Of a stretch of 64,000 nt of DNA, positions 34,354-42,447 are shown in pieces. The translations under genes and the position numbers were made by a program. How positions within the stretch are numbered: position 1 is the stretch's first letter; every line of letters starts with the position of its first letter. The DNA lies in assembly GCF_036241575.1 (NCBI RefSeq), contig NZ_CP108455.1, positions 3,654,001-3,718,000 of the forward strand. Direction: 5' to 3'. The notes beneath the pieces were generated by a model. The model made no database searches, had not been told where the DNA came from, and was given only the letters and a program-made list of their open reading frames with translations. This DNA comes from Streptomyces sp. NBC_01267. GTDB lineage: Bacteria > Actinomycetota > Actinomycetes > Streptomycetales > Streptomycetaceae.

Positions 34354-35109
34354 TCACCCCGGCCTGACCAGCCCCGCCTCGTACGCGAACACCGCCGCCT
34401 GGGTCCGGTCGCGCAGCCCCAGTTTCACCAGGATCCGGCTGACATGGGTCTTCACCGTCGACTCGGCCACGATCAGCCGGGAGGCGATCTCCCCGTTCGA
34501 CAGACCCTGCGCGATCAGGACGAGCACCTCCGTCTCGCGCTCGGTGAGGTCCCCCACCGTGGCGAGTGTCGGCTGCCGGGGGGAGTCGGAGAGCCGGGAG
34601 AACTCGATGATCAGCCGCTTGGTGACCGTCGGCGCGAGCAGCGCCTCGCCGGAGGCCACCACCCGTACGCCTTCCGCCAGTTGACGGGCTGAGGCGTCCT
34701 TCAGCAGGAAGCCGGAGGCGCCCGCGCGCAGCGCCTGGTAGACGTACTCGTCCAGGTCGAAGGTCGTCAGGACCAGCACCTTCGCCGACGCGTCCGCCGC
34801 CACGATCTCGCGGGTCGCCTCGATGCCGTTCAGTTCGGGCATCCGGATGTCCATCAGGACGACGTCCGGGCGCAGCGCGGCGACCTGCGCCACCGCTTCG
34901 AGGCCGTTGACCGCCTCGCCGACGACCTCGATGTCCGGCATCGCGTTGAGCAGGACCGAGAAACCCTCGCGGACCATGATCTGGTCGTCGACGATCAGGA
35001 CCTTGATGGTCGGTGCCGCCTGGGCTCCGGCGGTCGCTCCGGCGGTCGCTCCGGCATTCGTTCCGGCATTCGTTCCGGCGGTCGCTCCGGCATTCGTTCC
35101 GGCGGTCAT
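34354..35109 (-). CDS. NarL/LuxR-type response regulator
   Basis: 251 residues from ATG 35109, overlapping the kinase stop as ATGA. The receiver domain starts near residue 35 (IKVLIVDDQIMVREGFSVLL) with phospho-Asp in VVLMDIRMPELNG, the Thr/Lys switch residues (VLTTFD, FLLKDAS) and a C-terminal LuxR HTH (LTERETEVLVLIAQGLSNGEIASRL). The first ~30 residues are a GTNA/GATA tetrapeptide repeat, not part of the usual fold. It is cotranscribed with the histidine kinase. Confidence 0.94.
   Translation of the reverse strand: MTAGTNAGATAGTNAGTNAGATAGATAGAQAAPTIKVLIVDDQIMVREGFSVLLNAMPDIEVVGEAVNGLEAVAQVAALRPDVVLMDIRMPELNGIEATREIVAADASAKVLVLTTFDLDEYVYQALRAGASGFLLKDASARQLAEGVRVVASGEALLAPTVTKRLIIEFSRLSDSPRQPTLATVGDLTERETEVLVLIAQGLSNGEIASRLIVAESTVKTHVSRILVKLGLRDRTQAAVFAYEAGLVRPG
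35023..35103. repeat. 12-bp coding tandem repeat at the response-regulator N-terminus
   Basis: About seven copies of a 12-bp unit encode a Gly-(Thr/Ala)-(Asn/Thr)-Ala repeat before the receiver domain. Copy number is likely to vary between strains. Confidence 0.8.
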
Positions 35110-36461
35110 GCGGACTCCTCCACGGAGCGCTGCACCGGGAGGAACGCCGCCACCTCGTAGCCACCGTCCTCCGTGGCCTCGGCCGTCATCTCGCCGTTCA
35201 GCATGCTGACCCGCTCCCGCATCCCGGTGATGCCGTGCCCCGCACCCGGTATGGGGTGCTCCCTGCCCGCCGGGGGCGGCTTGTCCGGCGCGTGCTCGAC
35301 CGGGCCGCTCGGCGGGCCGTTGACCACCCGCAGGCCCAGCCCGCCGAGTACGTAACTGATCTCCACCCGGGCCGCCGCCCCCGGCGCGTGCCGCAGGACG
35401 TTGCTCAGCGCCTCCTGGAGGATGCGGTACGCCGACAGCTCGACGCCCTGCGGGAGTTCACGTACCGCGCCGGTCACCGTCTTCTCGGTCGTCAGGCCCG
35501 CGGCGCGCACATTGGCGAGCAGCCCGTCCAGTTCGGCGAGGGTGGGCTGCGGGGCGTCGGGCGCCTCGTAGTCCTCCGCCCGTACGACACCGAGCACCCG
35601 GCGCAGTTCGGTCAGGGCCGCGACCGCGTTCTCCCTGATCACCTCGAACGCCCTGGTCAGTTCCGGCGGCGGGTCGGTGACCCGGTAGGGGGCCGCCTCC
35701 GCCTGGATGGCGACCACCGACATGTGGTGGGCGACGACGTCGTGCAGCTCGCGGGCGATGGTGGTGCGCTCTTCGAGGAGGGTCCGCTTGTCCCGTTCGA
35801 TGGCGGTGACGGTCCGCTGGACGGTCACCTCGCGCCGCGCCTCACGACGGATCTGCACCGTGGTCGTGATCAGCAGGGCGACACCGGTGAGGAACAGCAT
35901 CAGCGGGGCGTCGGAGTACCGGCCGATCCCGGCGACCGACCCGATGAACAGCCCGTACACCGCCGTTCCCACCCACATCCAGCCCGCGGTGCGCGGCCGG
36001 GACCTGGCCGCGACCACCGTCACCACCGTGAAGTGCGCGAGGAAGGGGCCGGCCGTCCAGGGCCAGGCGCCGGTATTGCCGAACGCCGAGACGAAGGGGG
36101 CGATCAGCAGCGAGAGCCACCAGGCACCGACCGGCCTGACCAGCGTCATCGCCACGACACCGGCGGGCAGGAGCGCCGTCAGCACCCGTATCGGGCCGCC
36201 GTTCCCGCCGTCGTACCCCAGCACCGCCGTGATCAGCGCCGCGCACAGCACCACGGCGTGCCGGGTCCGGCGCGTGTACGTCCGCAGTCCCCGGGGCAGC
36301 AGCCGGCGGACCCAGGGCTCCGTCTCCGACGGTTCGAGCGGGCGGTAGGCGAAGGCGTCGTGGAACAGGTCCTCGCGCAGGCCCGCCAGGGCACCCGCTG
36401 CCAGCCGGGACTCGGGGATCCGGGTCTTGCTCCCGGCGTTGGTATCGGTCACACGGATCAC
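35106..36461 (-). CDS. Sensor histidine kinase (HisKA_3 / NarX type)
   Basis: About 451 residues. GTG 36461 was taken as the start; GTG 36452 is equally possible, since neither has a close ribosome site and TACCGT upstream suggests a leaderless message. Five or six membrane helices (~55-180) are followed by the dimerisation and phospho-acceptor motif IARELHDVVAHHMSVVAIQAE (His near 245) and an HATPase domain ending GHGITGMRERVSMLNGEM. The extracellular part is minimal, so it probably senses in or through the membrane. Coupled by ATGA to its response regulator. Confidence 0.92.
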   Translation of the reverse strand: MIRVTDTNAGSKTRIPESRLAAGALAGLREDLFHDAFAYRPLEPSETEPWVRRLLPRGLRTYTRRTRHAVVLCAALITAVLGYDGGNGGPIRVLTALLPAGVVAMTLVRPVGAWWLSLLIAPFVSAFGNTGAWPWTAGPFLAHFTVVTVVAARSRPRTAGWMWVGTAVYGLFIGSVAGIGRYSDAPLMLFLTGVALLITTTVQIRREARREVTVQRTVTAIERDKRTLLEERTTIARELHDVVAHHMSVVAIQAEAAPYRVTDPPPELTRAFEVIRENAVAALTELRRVLGVVRAEDYEAPDAPQPTLAELDGLLANVRAAGLTTEKTVTGAVRELPQGVELSAYRILQEALSNVLRHAPGAAARVEISYVLGGLGLRVVNGPPSGPVEHAPDKPPPAGREHPIPGAGHGITGMRERVSMLNGEMTAEATEDGGYEVAAFLPVQRSVEESA

Positions 36462-36544
36462 GGTAGGCGGCGGGGCGCTCCCGGTCGTCCGCACTGGTAC
36501 GGATCCTGCCGGGTCATCCTCAGGTACTACCGGGCCCGGCGCCC

Positions 36545-36736
36545 GGCCCACAGGGCTACGCCGTGGCGAGCCGCGCGGCCCACAGGGCTACGCCGTGGCG
36601 AGCCGCGCGGCCCACCAGGCGGGTCGCCCCGTCCGCCCCAGGCGTGCTGCCCGGTCCACCACGCGGGTCGCTCGGTCCGCCGGACGAGCTGCCCGGCCCA
36701 CCAGGCGAGCTGCTCGGTCCGCCAAGCGACCCGCTC
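36545..36736. repeat. 32-bp exact duplication plus degenerate ~30-bp copies at a gene 3' end
   Basis: Bases 36545-36576 recur exactly at 36577-36608. Further degenerate copies (CCACCAGGCGRGYYGCYC cores) continue to 36736 and resemble the last codons and stop of the formamidase-like gene, whose stop is at 36740. The array separates that gene from the kinase gene. Confidence 0.8.
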
Positions 36737-36739
36737 CGC

Positions 36740-37561
36740 CTACCAGGCGAGTTGCTCGATCTCCGCGACCACCACCGCGCACGCGTCCGCCGCCGGGTCG
36801 AGCAGCGCGAAGTGTCCCACCCCGTCGAGCAGCGTCACCCCGACCAACTCGCCCTCCCCGGCCGCCGCGTCGGCGTACGCGTCGGTCACCCGCGTCGGGA
36901 CCGTGGCGTCCAGCCGGCCGTGCACCACCGTCGTCGCGACGCCGGTGGGCAGGAGCGCCGCCGGGTCCGCCCACAGCTCGTTCCCGCCCCCGGACAGGAA
37001 CTGGTCCACCCCGCCCCCGCACACGTCCAGCTCCCGCGCGACACCGAAGTGCGCGATCGGCGCCAGCGCGACCACCCCGCGGAAGGGCGGCGTGGACCGG
37101 TGCCAGGGCGCCTCCGGCGGCAGGACGTGCCGGGCGGCGGCCCACAGTGCGAGCTGCCCGCCCGCCGAGTGCCCGGCGAGGACCGTCCGCCGCAGGTCGG
37201 CGCGGGGCAGCAGATCCGGTACGAGTACGGGCAGCGCGTCCAGCGCCGCGGCCACATCGTCCAAGGTGTCCGGCCAGCGGCCCGCACTGCCCGGCTCCGC
37301 GCCGCCGCGCCGGTACTCGACACTGGCGACGGCGAAGCCCCGGCGCGCCAGGAAACCGGCGAACGGGCTGATGTGCCGCCGGTCGACGCGCTGCCGCCAG
37401 ACACCGCCGTGCAGCACGACGACGAGCGGAACGGCCCCCTCGCCGCCGTGCGGGGAGTAGAAGTCCACGACCTGGTCCGGGTGTTCGCCGTATGCCGCAG
37501 TGGCATCGGGCGCCACCGCAGGGTGCGCGAAGACCGCATCGGCCTCTGCGTCGTCCGACAT
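36740..37561 (-). CDS. Alpha/beta hydrolase, probable kynurenine formamidase
   Basis: 273 residues from ATG 37561, with GGAG in the upstream GCGAGGAGAGG. It has the HGGVW oxyanion motif (~52-56), the nucleophile elbow GHSAGGQ, a candidate acid in VHGRLDATVP and a His in DGVGHFALL. HGGxW is the pattern of arylformamidases of the alpha/beta hydrolase type. The gene follows kynureninase and tryptophan 2,3-dioxygenase on the same strand, so hydrolysis of N-formylkynurenine is the natural assignment. It ends in a tandem repeat made of copies of its own 3' end. Confidence 0.82.
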   Translation of the reverse strand: MSDDAEADAVFAHPAVAPDATAAYGEHPDQVVDFYSPHGGEGAVPLVVVLHGGVWRQRVDRRHISPFAGFLARRGFAVASVEYRRGGAEPGSAGRWPDTLDDVAAALDALPVLVPDLLPRADLRRTVLAGHSAGGQLALWAAARHVLPPEAPWHRSTPPFRGVVALAPIAHFGVARELDVCGGGVDQFLSGGGNELWADPAALLPTGVATTVVHGRLDATVPTRVTDAYADAAAGEGELVGVTLLDGVGHFALLDPAADACAVVVAEIEQLAW

Positions 37562-37620
37562 CCGGCTCCAACCTCTCCTCGCAACGGGCTGAACTGCTGC
37601 CCTGACCAGCGGGGACGCTA

Positions 37621-38796
37621 TCAGCCCAGCACCTCCCCCAGAACCCGTGCGGCACGCAGTGCATCGCCGAAACTGACGTAGAGCGGGGTGAATCCGAAGC
37701 GCAGCACGTCCGGCGGCCGGAAGTCGCCGACGACACCGCGCGCGATCAGCTCCTTCATGACCGCCCCGGCGTTCTCGCACCGCAACGACACCTGGCTGCC
37801 GCGCTCCGCGTGGACCACCGGTGTCAGAGATTCGAGGCGCACACATTCCAGGAAGAAGTCCGTCAGGACGAGTGATTTGGCCCGCACCGCCTCGATCGTC
37901 ACTCCCTCCCAGACATCGAGCGCCGACTCCAGCGCCAGCATCGACAGGATGTCGGGGGTACCGACCCGGCCGCGCACGACACCGTCCGCCGGGGCGTATC
38001 CGGCAGTCATGCCGAACGGGTCGGCGTGCGAGTTCCAGCCGGGCAGCGGGGAGTCGAAGGACGCCTGGAGGTCGGGGCGCACATAGAGGAAGGCGGGCGA
38101 ACCCGGGCCGCCGTTCAGGTACTTGTACGTACAGCCGACGGCGAAGTCGACGCCGTGCGCTTCGAGTCCGACCGGCAGCGCGCCCGCGCTGTGGCAGAGG
38201 TCCCAGACGACGGCCGCCCCCGCCGCGTGCACGGCGGCGGTCACGGCGGGCAGGTCGTGCAGCCGGCCCGTGCGGTAGTCGGCGTGGTTGACCAGGACGG
38301 CGGCGGTACGGGGACCGACCGGATCGCCCGGTACGTACGGGACGATCCGCCGGGAGGTCATCCGGGCCGCGGACTCCGCGAGGTAGCCGTCGGTCGGGAA
38401 GGTCGTCGCGTCGACGAGGACCTCGTCGCGGTCGGGGCCCGCCAGCCGGATCGCCGCGACCAGCGCCTTGAAGACATTGACGCTCGTCGAGTCGCCGACC
38501 ACGACCGTGCCGGGCGCGGCACCGACGAGCGGGGCGATCCGGTCGCCGATCCGCTCCGGGGCGGTCCACCAGCCGGACTCCTCCCAGGACCGGATCCGCA
38601 GCGCGCCCCACTCGTGGGTGATGACCTCGCGCATCCGGTCCGGTACGTGGCGCGGCAGGGCGCCGAGGGAGTTGCCGTCCAGATAGACGGTGTCGGGGTC
38701 GAGGGTGAACAGCTCGCGGATCGGGGCGAGTTCATCGGCGGCGTCGAGCGCCTCGGCCTTGCGGGCCAGGGCGGACAGGTCCGGCTCGGGAGACAT
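37621..38796 (-). CDS. kynU: Kynureninase
   Basis: 391 residues from ATG 38796, with GAAGGA upstream. It has the kynureninase features YLDGNSLGALPRHV, WWTAPERIGDRIAPLVGA, the PLP-site WDLCHSAGALPV and the lysine region GCTYKYLNGGPGSPAFLYV (Schiff-base Lys). The enzyme splits kynurenine to anthranilate and alanine. It is the middle gene of the kynurenine operon, 59 bases upstream of the formamidase-like gene. Confidence 0.96.
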   Translation of the reverse strand: MSPEPDLSALARKAEALDAADELAPIRELFTLDPDTVYLDGNSLGALPRHVPDRMREVITHEWGALRIRSWEESGWWTAPERIGDRIAPLVGAAPGTVVVGDSTSVNVFKALVAAIRLAGPDRDEVLVDATTFPTDGYLAESAARMTSRRIVPYVPGDPVGPRTAAVLVNHADYRTGRLHDLPAVTAAVHAAGAAVVWDLCHSAGALPVGLEAHGVDFAVGCTYKYLNGGPGSPAFLYVRPDLQASFDSPLPGWNSHADPFGMTAGYAPADGVVRGRVGTPDILSMLALESALDVWEGVTIEAVRAKSLVLTDFFLECVRLESLTPVVHAERGSQVSLRCENAGAVMKELIARGVVGDFRPPDVLRFGFTPLYVSFGDALRAARVLGEVLG

Positions 38797-38832
38797 CGGC
38801 TGGTCCTTCGGCTGGGCGGGACGGGGGGTGGG

Positions 38833-38893
38833 TACCGGGTGCCGAGCGGCTACGGGGTGCCGAGCGGCTACCGGGTGTCGAGCGGCTACGGGG
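38833..38893. repeat. 18-bp tandem repeat between dioxygenase and kynureninase genes
   Basis: Three full 18-bp units (38833, 38851, 38869) and a partial fourth, in the 148-bp gap between the dioxygenase stop and the kynU start. They are open in the kynU frame (VAARHP repeated), but the ribosome site places the kynU start downstream. Confidence 0.85.
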
Positions 38894-38944
38894 TACTGGT
38901 CCGGCAACGACGCGGCAGCGGTCCAGGTATCGCCCGTCTCCGCC

Positions 38945-39814
38945 TCAGACATGGCTGCGCGCGGTCCACAGTTCGGGGAAGACGTTCTTCGCGGCGCGCT
39001 TCTCCAGCCAGGCGACCCCGGCCGATCCGCCCGTACCGGTCTTGGAGCCCATCGCCCGGCGGGTGGCCACCAGATGGTCGTTCCGCCATCGCCACACCAG
39101 CTCGCCGACATCGGTCAGCGCCTCACCGAGACGGACCAGCTCGGAGTCCTGCGCCCCCGCGTACACGGCGGTCCAGGCCGCCTCGACCTCGGGCGAGGGC
39201 TCGTACTTCCCGGCGGGATCGCGGTCGAGCACCGCGGCGGGCACCGCCTGGCCGCGCCGGGCGAGGAACCGCAGCGCCTCGTCGTACAGGCTCGGCTCCT
39301 GGAGGGCCTTCTCCAGCTCGGCGTGCGCCCGCGGGGCACCACGGTGCGGGACCAGCATCGACGCGGACTTGTCGCCGAGCAGGAACTCCATGCGGCGGTA
39401 CATCGCGGACTGGAATCCGGACCCCTCACCGAGCGCGCCGCGGTACGCGTTGAACTGGGCCGGGGTGAGCTGGGCGAGCGGGCGCCACGAGTCGTTCAGG
39501 GACTGCAGCTCGTACGTGGACCGCTTCAGCGCCGCGAGAGCGACCGGCAGGTCGTCACCGCGCAGCGCGGCCGATGCGGTCTCCCACTCGTGGACGATCA
39601 CCGTGAACCACAGCTCCATCACCTGGGTGGTGACCAGGAAGACCATCTCGCCCGGATCGTCGGAGCGCAGATGCTGGAGGTGGGTGAGGACATCCGCCTG
39701 GACGTAGTCCTCGTACGGGGTGGTGCCCGCGAAATCGAGGTTCGGGGCCGGGTCGTGCGCATTCGGGGCCAGATCGTGCGAGTTCGGGGCCGGGTCGTGC
39801 GAAGGCGTAGACAT
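38945..39814 (-). CDS. kynA: Tryptophan 2,3-dioxygenase
   Basis: 289 residues from ATG 39814, with GAGGAGA 6 bases upstream. It has the dioxygenase core: TTPYEDYVQADVLTHLQ, FLVTTQVMELWFTVIVHEW, the active-site SGFQSAMYRRMEFLLGDK and the heme-ligand region WRWRNDHLVATRRAMG. The enzyme opens the indole ring of tryptophan to N-formylkynurenine using heme and O2. The N-terminus carries three 7-residue repeats (SHDPAPN, encoded by a 21-bp tandem repeat at 39741-39803). It is the first gene of the operon with kynU and the formamidase-like gene. Confidence 0.95.
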   Translation of the reverse strand: MSTPSHDPAPNSHDLAPNAHDPAPNLDFAGTTPYEDYVQADVLTHLQHLRSDDPGEMVFLVTTQVMELWFTVIVHEWETASAALRGDDLPVALAALKRSTYELQSLNDSWRPLAQLTPAQFNAYRGALGEGSGFQSAMYRRMEFLLGDKSASMLVPHRGAPRAHAELEKALQEPSLYDEALRFLARRGQAVPAAVLDRDPAGKYEPSPEVEAAWTAVYAGAQDSELVRLGEALTDVGELVWRWRNDHLVATRRAMGSKTGTGGSAGVAWLEKRAAKNVFPELWTARSHV

Positions 39815-39927
39815 CGCTGTCTCCTCGATGGTGCTCCAGGTAGCGGTCCGCCCCTTCCGTCGACAGGTGGGCCCCGGTCCCCAGCCTTCATCATGAGCGC
39901 CGTTCCCGCCCGGCGGCAAGAGAAGCA

Positions 39928-39958
39928 AAGGGCCGGACACGGAGCGTGTCCGGCCCTT
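39928..39958. terminator. Perfect 13-bp hairpin terminator
   Basis: Arms 39928-39940 and 39946-39958 are exact complements with a 5-base loop. It lies downstream of the DUF3151 gene and upstream of the kynurenine operon, separating the two - strand units. Confidence 0.85.
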
Positions 39959-39988
39959 CACCGTGCCGCCGGTGCCCGGCGGCCCCGC

Positions 39989-40402
39989 TCAGCCCAGCGT
40001 GTCCGCCGCGGCCGGGGAGGAGTCACGCAGGAACGTCGTGCAGCGCTCGTACTCCTCCTCCTCGCCGATCGACTGCGCGGCACGGGCCAGCGCGTGCAGG
40101 GCGCGCAGGAAGCCCCGGTTCGGCTCGTGGTCCCACGGCACGGGCCCGTGGCCCTTCCATCCGGCCCGGCGCAGCGAGTCGAGGCCGCGGTGGTAGCCGG
40201 TACGGGCGTAGGCGTACGACTCGACGACCCGGCCGTGCTCGAAGGCGTCGTCAGCGAGCTGCGCCCAGGCGAGCGAGGACGTCGGGTACTTCGCCGCCAC
40301 GTCGGAGGGCGCGGCACCGCCCGCGAGGAGCTCGCGGGGTTCGGGGTCGTCGGGGAGACGGGTCGGGGGAGGTCCCCCGAGCAGATTCTCGTGAATGGCC
40401 AT
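39989..40402 (-). CDS. DUF3151 family protein
   Basis: 137 residues from ATG 40402. The sequence (MAIHENLLGGPPPTRLPDDP, DVAAKYPTSSLAWAQLADDAF, YAYARTGYHRGLDSLRRAGW, NRGFLRALHALARAAQSIGE) is the conserved pattern I associate with DUF3151, a soluble helical actinobacterial protein of unknown function. It stands alone, with a terminator behind it and the repeat-rich region upstream. Confidence 0.88.
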   Translation of the reverse strand: MAIHENLLGGPPPTRLPDDPEPRELLAGGAAPSDVAAKYPTSSLAWAQLADDAFEHGRVVESYAYARTGYHRGLDSLRRAGWKGHGPVPWDHEPNRGFLRALHALARAAQSIGEEEEYERCTTFLRDSSPAAADTLG

Positions 40403-40492
40403 GAGTGACAGTCTGCCTGCCCCACCAAGGCCCGCCCGCCACGGGGCGCCGGAGGCCACTCCCGGCCACCCGGCCCCGCCCCATCTCAGCCC

Positions 40493-40582
40493 GCGATCCC
40501 AACCCGCCCAATCCCGGCCCACGCGATCCCCGCCCGCCCAATCCCGGCCCACGCGATCCCCGCCCGCCCAATCTCAGCGCAC
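40493..40582. repeat. 30-bp tandem repeat, three units
   Basis: Units at 40493, 40523 and 40553 share GCGATCCC...CGCCCAATC. Units one and two differ at two bases. Degenerate shorter copies of CCAATCCCAGCCCG continue to about 40670. Confidence 0.85.
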
Positions 40583-40665
40583 GCCCACGCGATCCCAGCC
40601 GCCCCGACCAACCCCAACCCGGCCAATCCCAGTCGACCAATCCCAGCCCGACCCGGCCAATCCCA

Positions 40666-41016
40666 GCCCGTCCGGCGATTGAGGACACCTTTCAGCCCGC
40701 GCGGCGCTTGAGCGCACCCCTCAGCCAGCCCGGCGCTCGAGGGCACCCTTCAGCCCGCACAATCTCAGCCCGCCCGGCGATTGAGGGCACCCTTCAGCCC
40801 GCACAATCTCAGCCCGCCCGGCGATTGAGGGCACCCTTCAGCCCGCGCGGCGCTTGAGCGCACCCCTCAGCCAGCCCGGCGCTCGAGGGCACCCTTCAGC
40901 CCGCACAATCTCAGCCCGCCCGGCGATTGAGGGCATCCTTCAGCCCGCCCGGCGCTTGAGGGCATTCCCAGCCCGCCCGGCGCTTGAGGGCATTCCCGGC
41001 CCGTCCGGCGCTTGAG
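40666..41016. repeat. Array of CAGCCCG(T/C)CCGGCG(A/C)TTGAGG elements with 44-, 58- and 99-bp duplications
   Basis: About ten copies of the core CAGCCCGCCCGGCGCTTGAG, with ATTGAG and CTCGAG variants. The order is 58-bp unit (40691-40748), 44-bp unit (40749-40792), 44-bp unit (40793-40836), 58-bp unit (40837-40894), 44-bp unit (40895-40938), then two ~30-bp units. Bases 40691-40789 and 40837-40935 form an exact 99-bp direct repeat. Together with the units at 40493 this fills the 644-bp gap between DUF3151 and the aminotransferase gene; no gene is seen in it. Single copies of this element follow genes in other streptomycetes, from recall. Confidence 0.85.
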
Positions 41017-41028
41017 GACCAGGGGCCC

Positions 41029-41044
41029 GGGGGCAGCGGCCCCC
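41029..41044. terminator. Short GC hairpin behind the MalY-type aminotransferase gene
   Basis: GGGGGC (41029-41034) and GCCCCC (41039-41044) with an AGCG loop, starting just after the stop at 41047 in the - direction. Confidence 0.6.
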
Positions 41045-41046
41045 GA

Positions 41047-42213
41047 CTACGGCGCCACCGCCCGAACGGCCCGCACGAGCGCGTCCACCCCCGCCTCCGC
41101 CTTCGACCGCGCACACCCCACGTTCAACCGCACGAACCCCTCGGCCCGGTACACCGCCCCCGGCATGATCGCCACCTTCTCGACCTCGATCAGCTGCCGC
41201 TGGAGCGCCGCCTCGTCGACACCCAGCGGACGCAGATCGATCCACGCGAGGTACCCGGCCTGCGGCGGCACCCACCCCAGCTCGGGAAAGGCGGAACGCA
41301 GCCGGTCCGCGAGCATCGACAGATTCCCCGCCGTGTAGGCCCGCACGGCGTCCAGCCACCCCGCACCGTGCCGGTACGCCGTGATGTGGGCCGTCAGGGA
41401 GAGCACCGCGGGCGAGGCGAGCCCCTCGCCCTTCTCCATGCGGGTGAGGAACTCCGCCCGGTCGTCCGGGTCGCCGATGATGCCGTACGAACCGGTCAGG
41501 GCCGGGAAGTTGAACGCCTTGCTGCCGGACGTGACGAGCGCCCAGCGCCCGCTGCCGTACCGGGTCCAGGGCAGATGACGGTGGCCCTCGTGCACGAAAT
41601 CGGCGTGGATCTCGTCGCTGATGACCGCGACGCCGTACCGCTCGGCGAGCGCCGCGAAGCGGGTCAGCTCGTCGTGGGTCCACACCCGGCCCGTGGGATT
41701 GTGCGGCGAGCAGAGCAGCAGGACCTTGCTGTCCGGGCGGGCGAGCTGCCGCTCCAGCTCGGCGAAGTCACCCACCGGGCAGCCGCGCGGCTCCCGGCCG
41801 AGACCGGTCACCGCCTTGGTGAAACCGTCGTACGTGGGGGTGTGGACCACGACCCCGTCGCCCTCGTCCGTCCACATCTGCAACAGCTGCGAGAGCTGGC
41901 TGAGCACGGACGGCCCGTACACGATCCGGTCGGTGTCGATCCCGGTGTCGTACCGGGTCGCGTACCAGTCGCGTATCGCGGCCCGGAAGTCCCCGAGCCG
42001 CCAGTCCGTGTAGCCGAAGACACCGTGGGCGATCCGCTCCTGGAGGGCGGCGAGCACCTCGGGCGGGGAGCGGAAGTCCATGTCGGAGATGGTGAACGGC
42101 AGCAGCCCGTCCACCCCGAACCGGTCCGCGACACCGTCCCACTGGATGCTCCAGGTGCCGCGCCGGTCGACGGGCGTATCGAAGTCGTACGTCCGGTGCT
42201 CCCCGTACTCCAT
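41047..42213 (-). CDS. MalY/PatB-type PLP aminotransferase (cystathionine beta-lyase-like)
   Basis: 388 residues from ATG 42213, chosen because AAGGAG lies 7 bases upstream; a longer form from an earlier ATG would translate through that site. It has TYDFDTPVDRRGTWSIQWD, LLPFTISDMDFRSPPEV, VYGPSVLSQLSQLLQ, the PLP motifs SPHNPTGRVW and ISDEIHADFV, and the lysine in TSGSKAFNFPALTGSYGII. These are the hallmarks of MalY/PatB C-S lyases. Likely cytosolic beta-elimination of cystathionine or a related thioether. Confidence 0.9.
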   Translation of the reverse strand: MEYGEHRTYDFDTPVDRRGTWSIQWDGVADRFGVDGLLPFTISDMDFRSPPEVLAALQERIAHGVFGYTDWRLGDFRAAIRDWYATRYDTGIDTDRIVYGPSVLSQLSQLLQMWTDEGDGVVVHTPTYDGFTKAVTGLGREPRGCPVGDFAELERQLARPDSKVLLLCSPHNPTGRVWTHDELTRFAALAERYGVAVISDEIHADFVHEGHRHLPWTRYGSGRWALVTSGSKAFNFPALTGSYGIIGDPDDRAEFLTRMEKGEGLASPAVLSLTAHITAYRHGAGWLDAVRAYTAGNLSMLADRLRSAFPELGWVPPQAGYLAWIDLRPLGVDEAALQRQLIEVEKVAIMPGAVYRAEGFVRLNVGCARSKAEAGVDALVRAVRAVAP

Positions 42214-42326
42214 ACCGGTCTCCTTCTCCGTCTCCATGTGCGGCACCCCTCTGACTGATCTGAGAATCACGAACCGACCTGAGAATCCCGAAACGCACGG
42301 ACGCCCTCGGGCCTCGGGCATGACGC

Positions 42327-42358
42327 GGGCCCGGCATCCTTCGTCGGATACCGGGCCC
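42327..42358. terminator. 13-bp hairpin downstream of fba
   Basis: Arms 42327-42339 and 42346-42358 pair except for one position that becomes G-U in RNA read from the - strand. It lies between the fba stop and the aminotransferase start. Confidence 0.75.
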
Positions 42359-42383
42359 GGCGTACGGAATTGCTCACGGGCAG

Positions 42384-42447
42384 GTGCCCGTCGCGTGAGG
42401 CGGCTGTCCCACGCATCGGGCGAGTGCCCGTTACTTGAGGCGGGTGC
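42384..42447. repeat. Imperfect ~24-bp duplication of the fba 3' end
   Basis: 42384-42407 and 42424-42447 share GTGCCCGT and TGAGGCGG blocks at the same spacing, an offset of 40 bp. The second copy contains the fba stop and last codons. Confidence 0.7.

Noticed and set aside
37562..38611. A long N-terminal extension of the formamidase-like gene through kynU
   Set aside because: The extension is out of frame with kynureninase, Arg/Gly-rich, and the true start has a ribosome site at 37561.
40493..41016. CRISPR array
   Set aside because: The repeats are directly tandem and nested, without unique spacers of constant length, and no cas gene is near.
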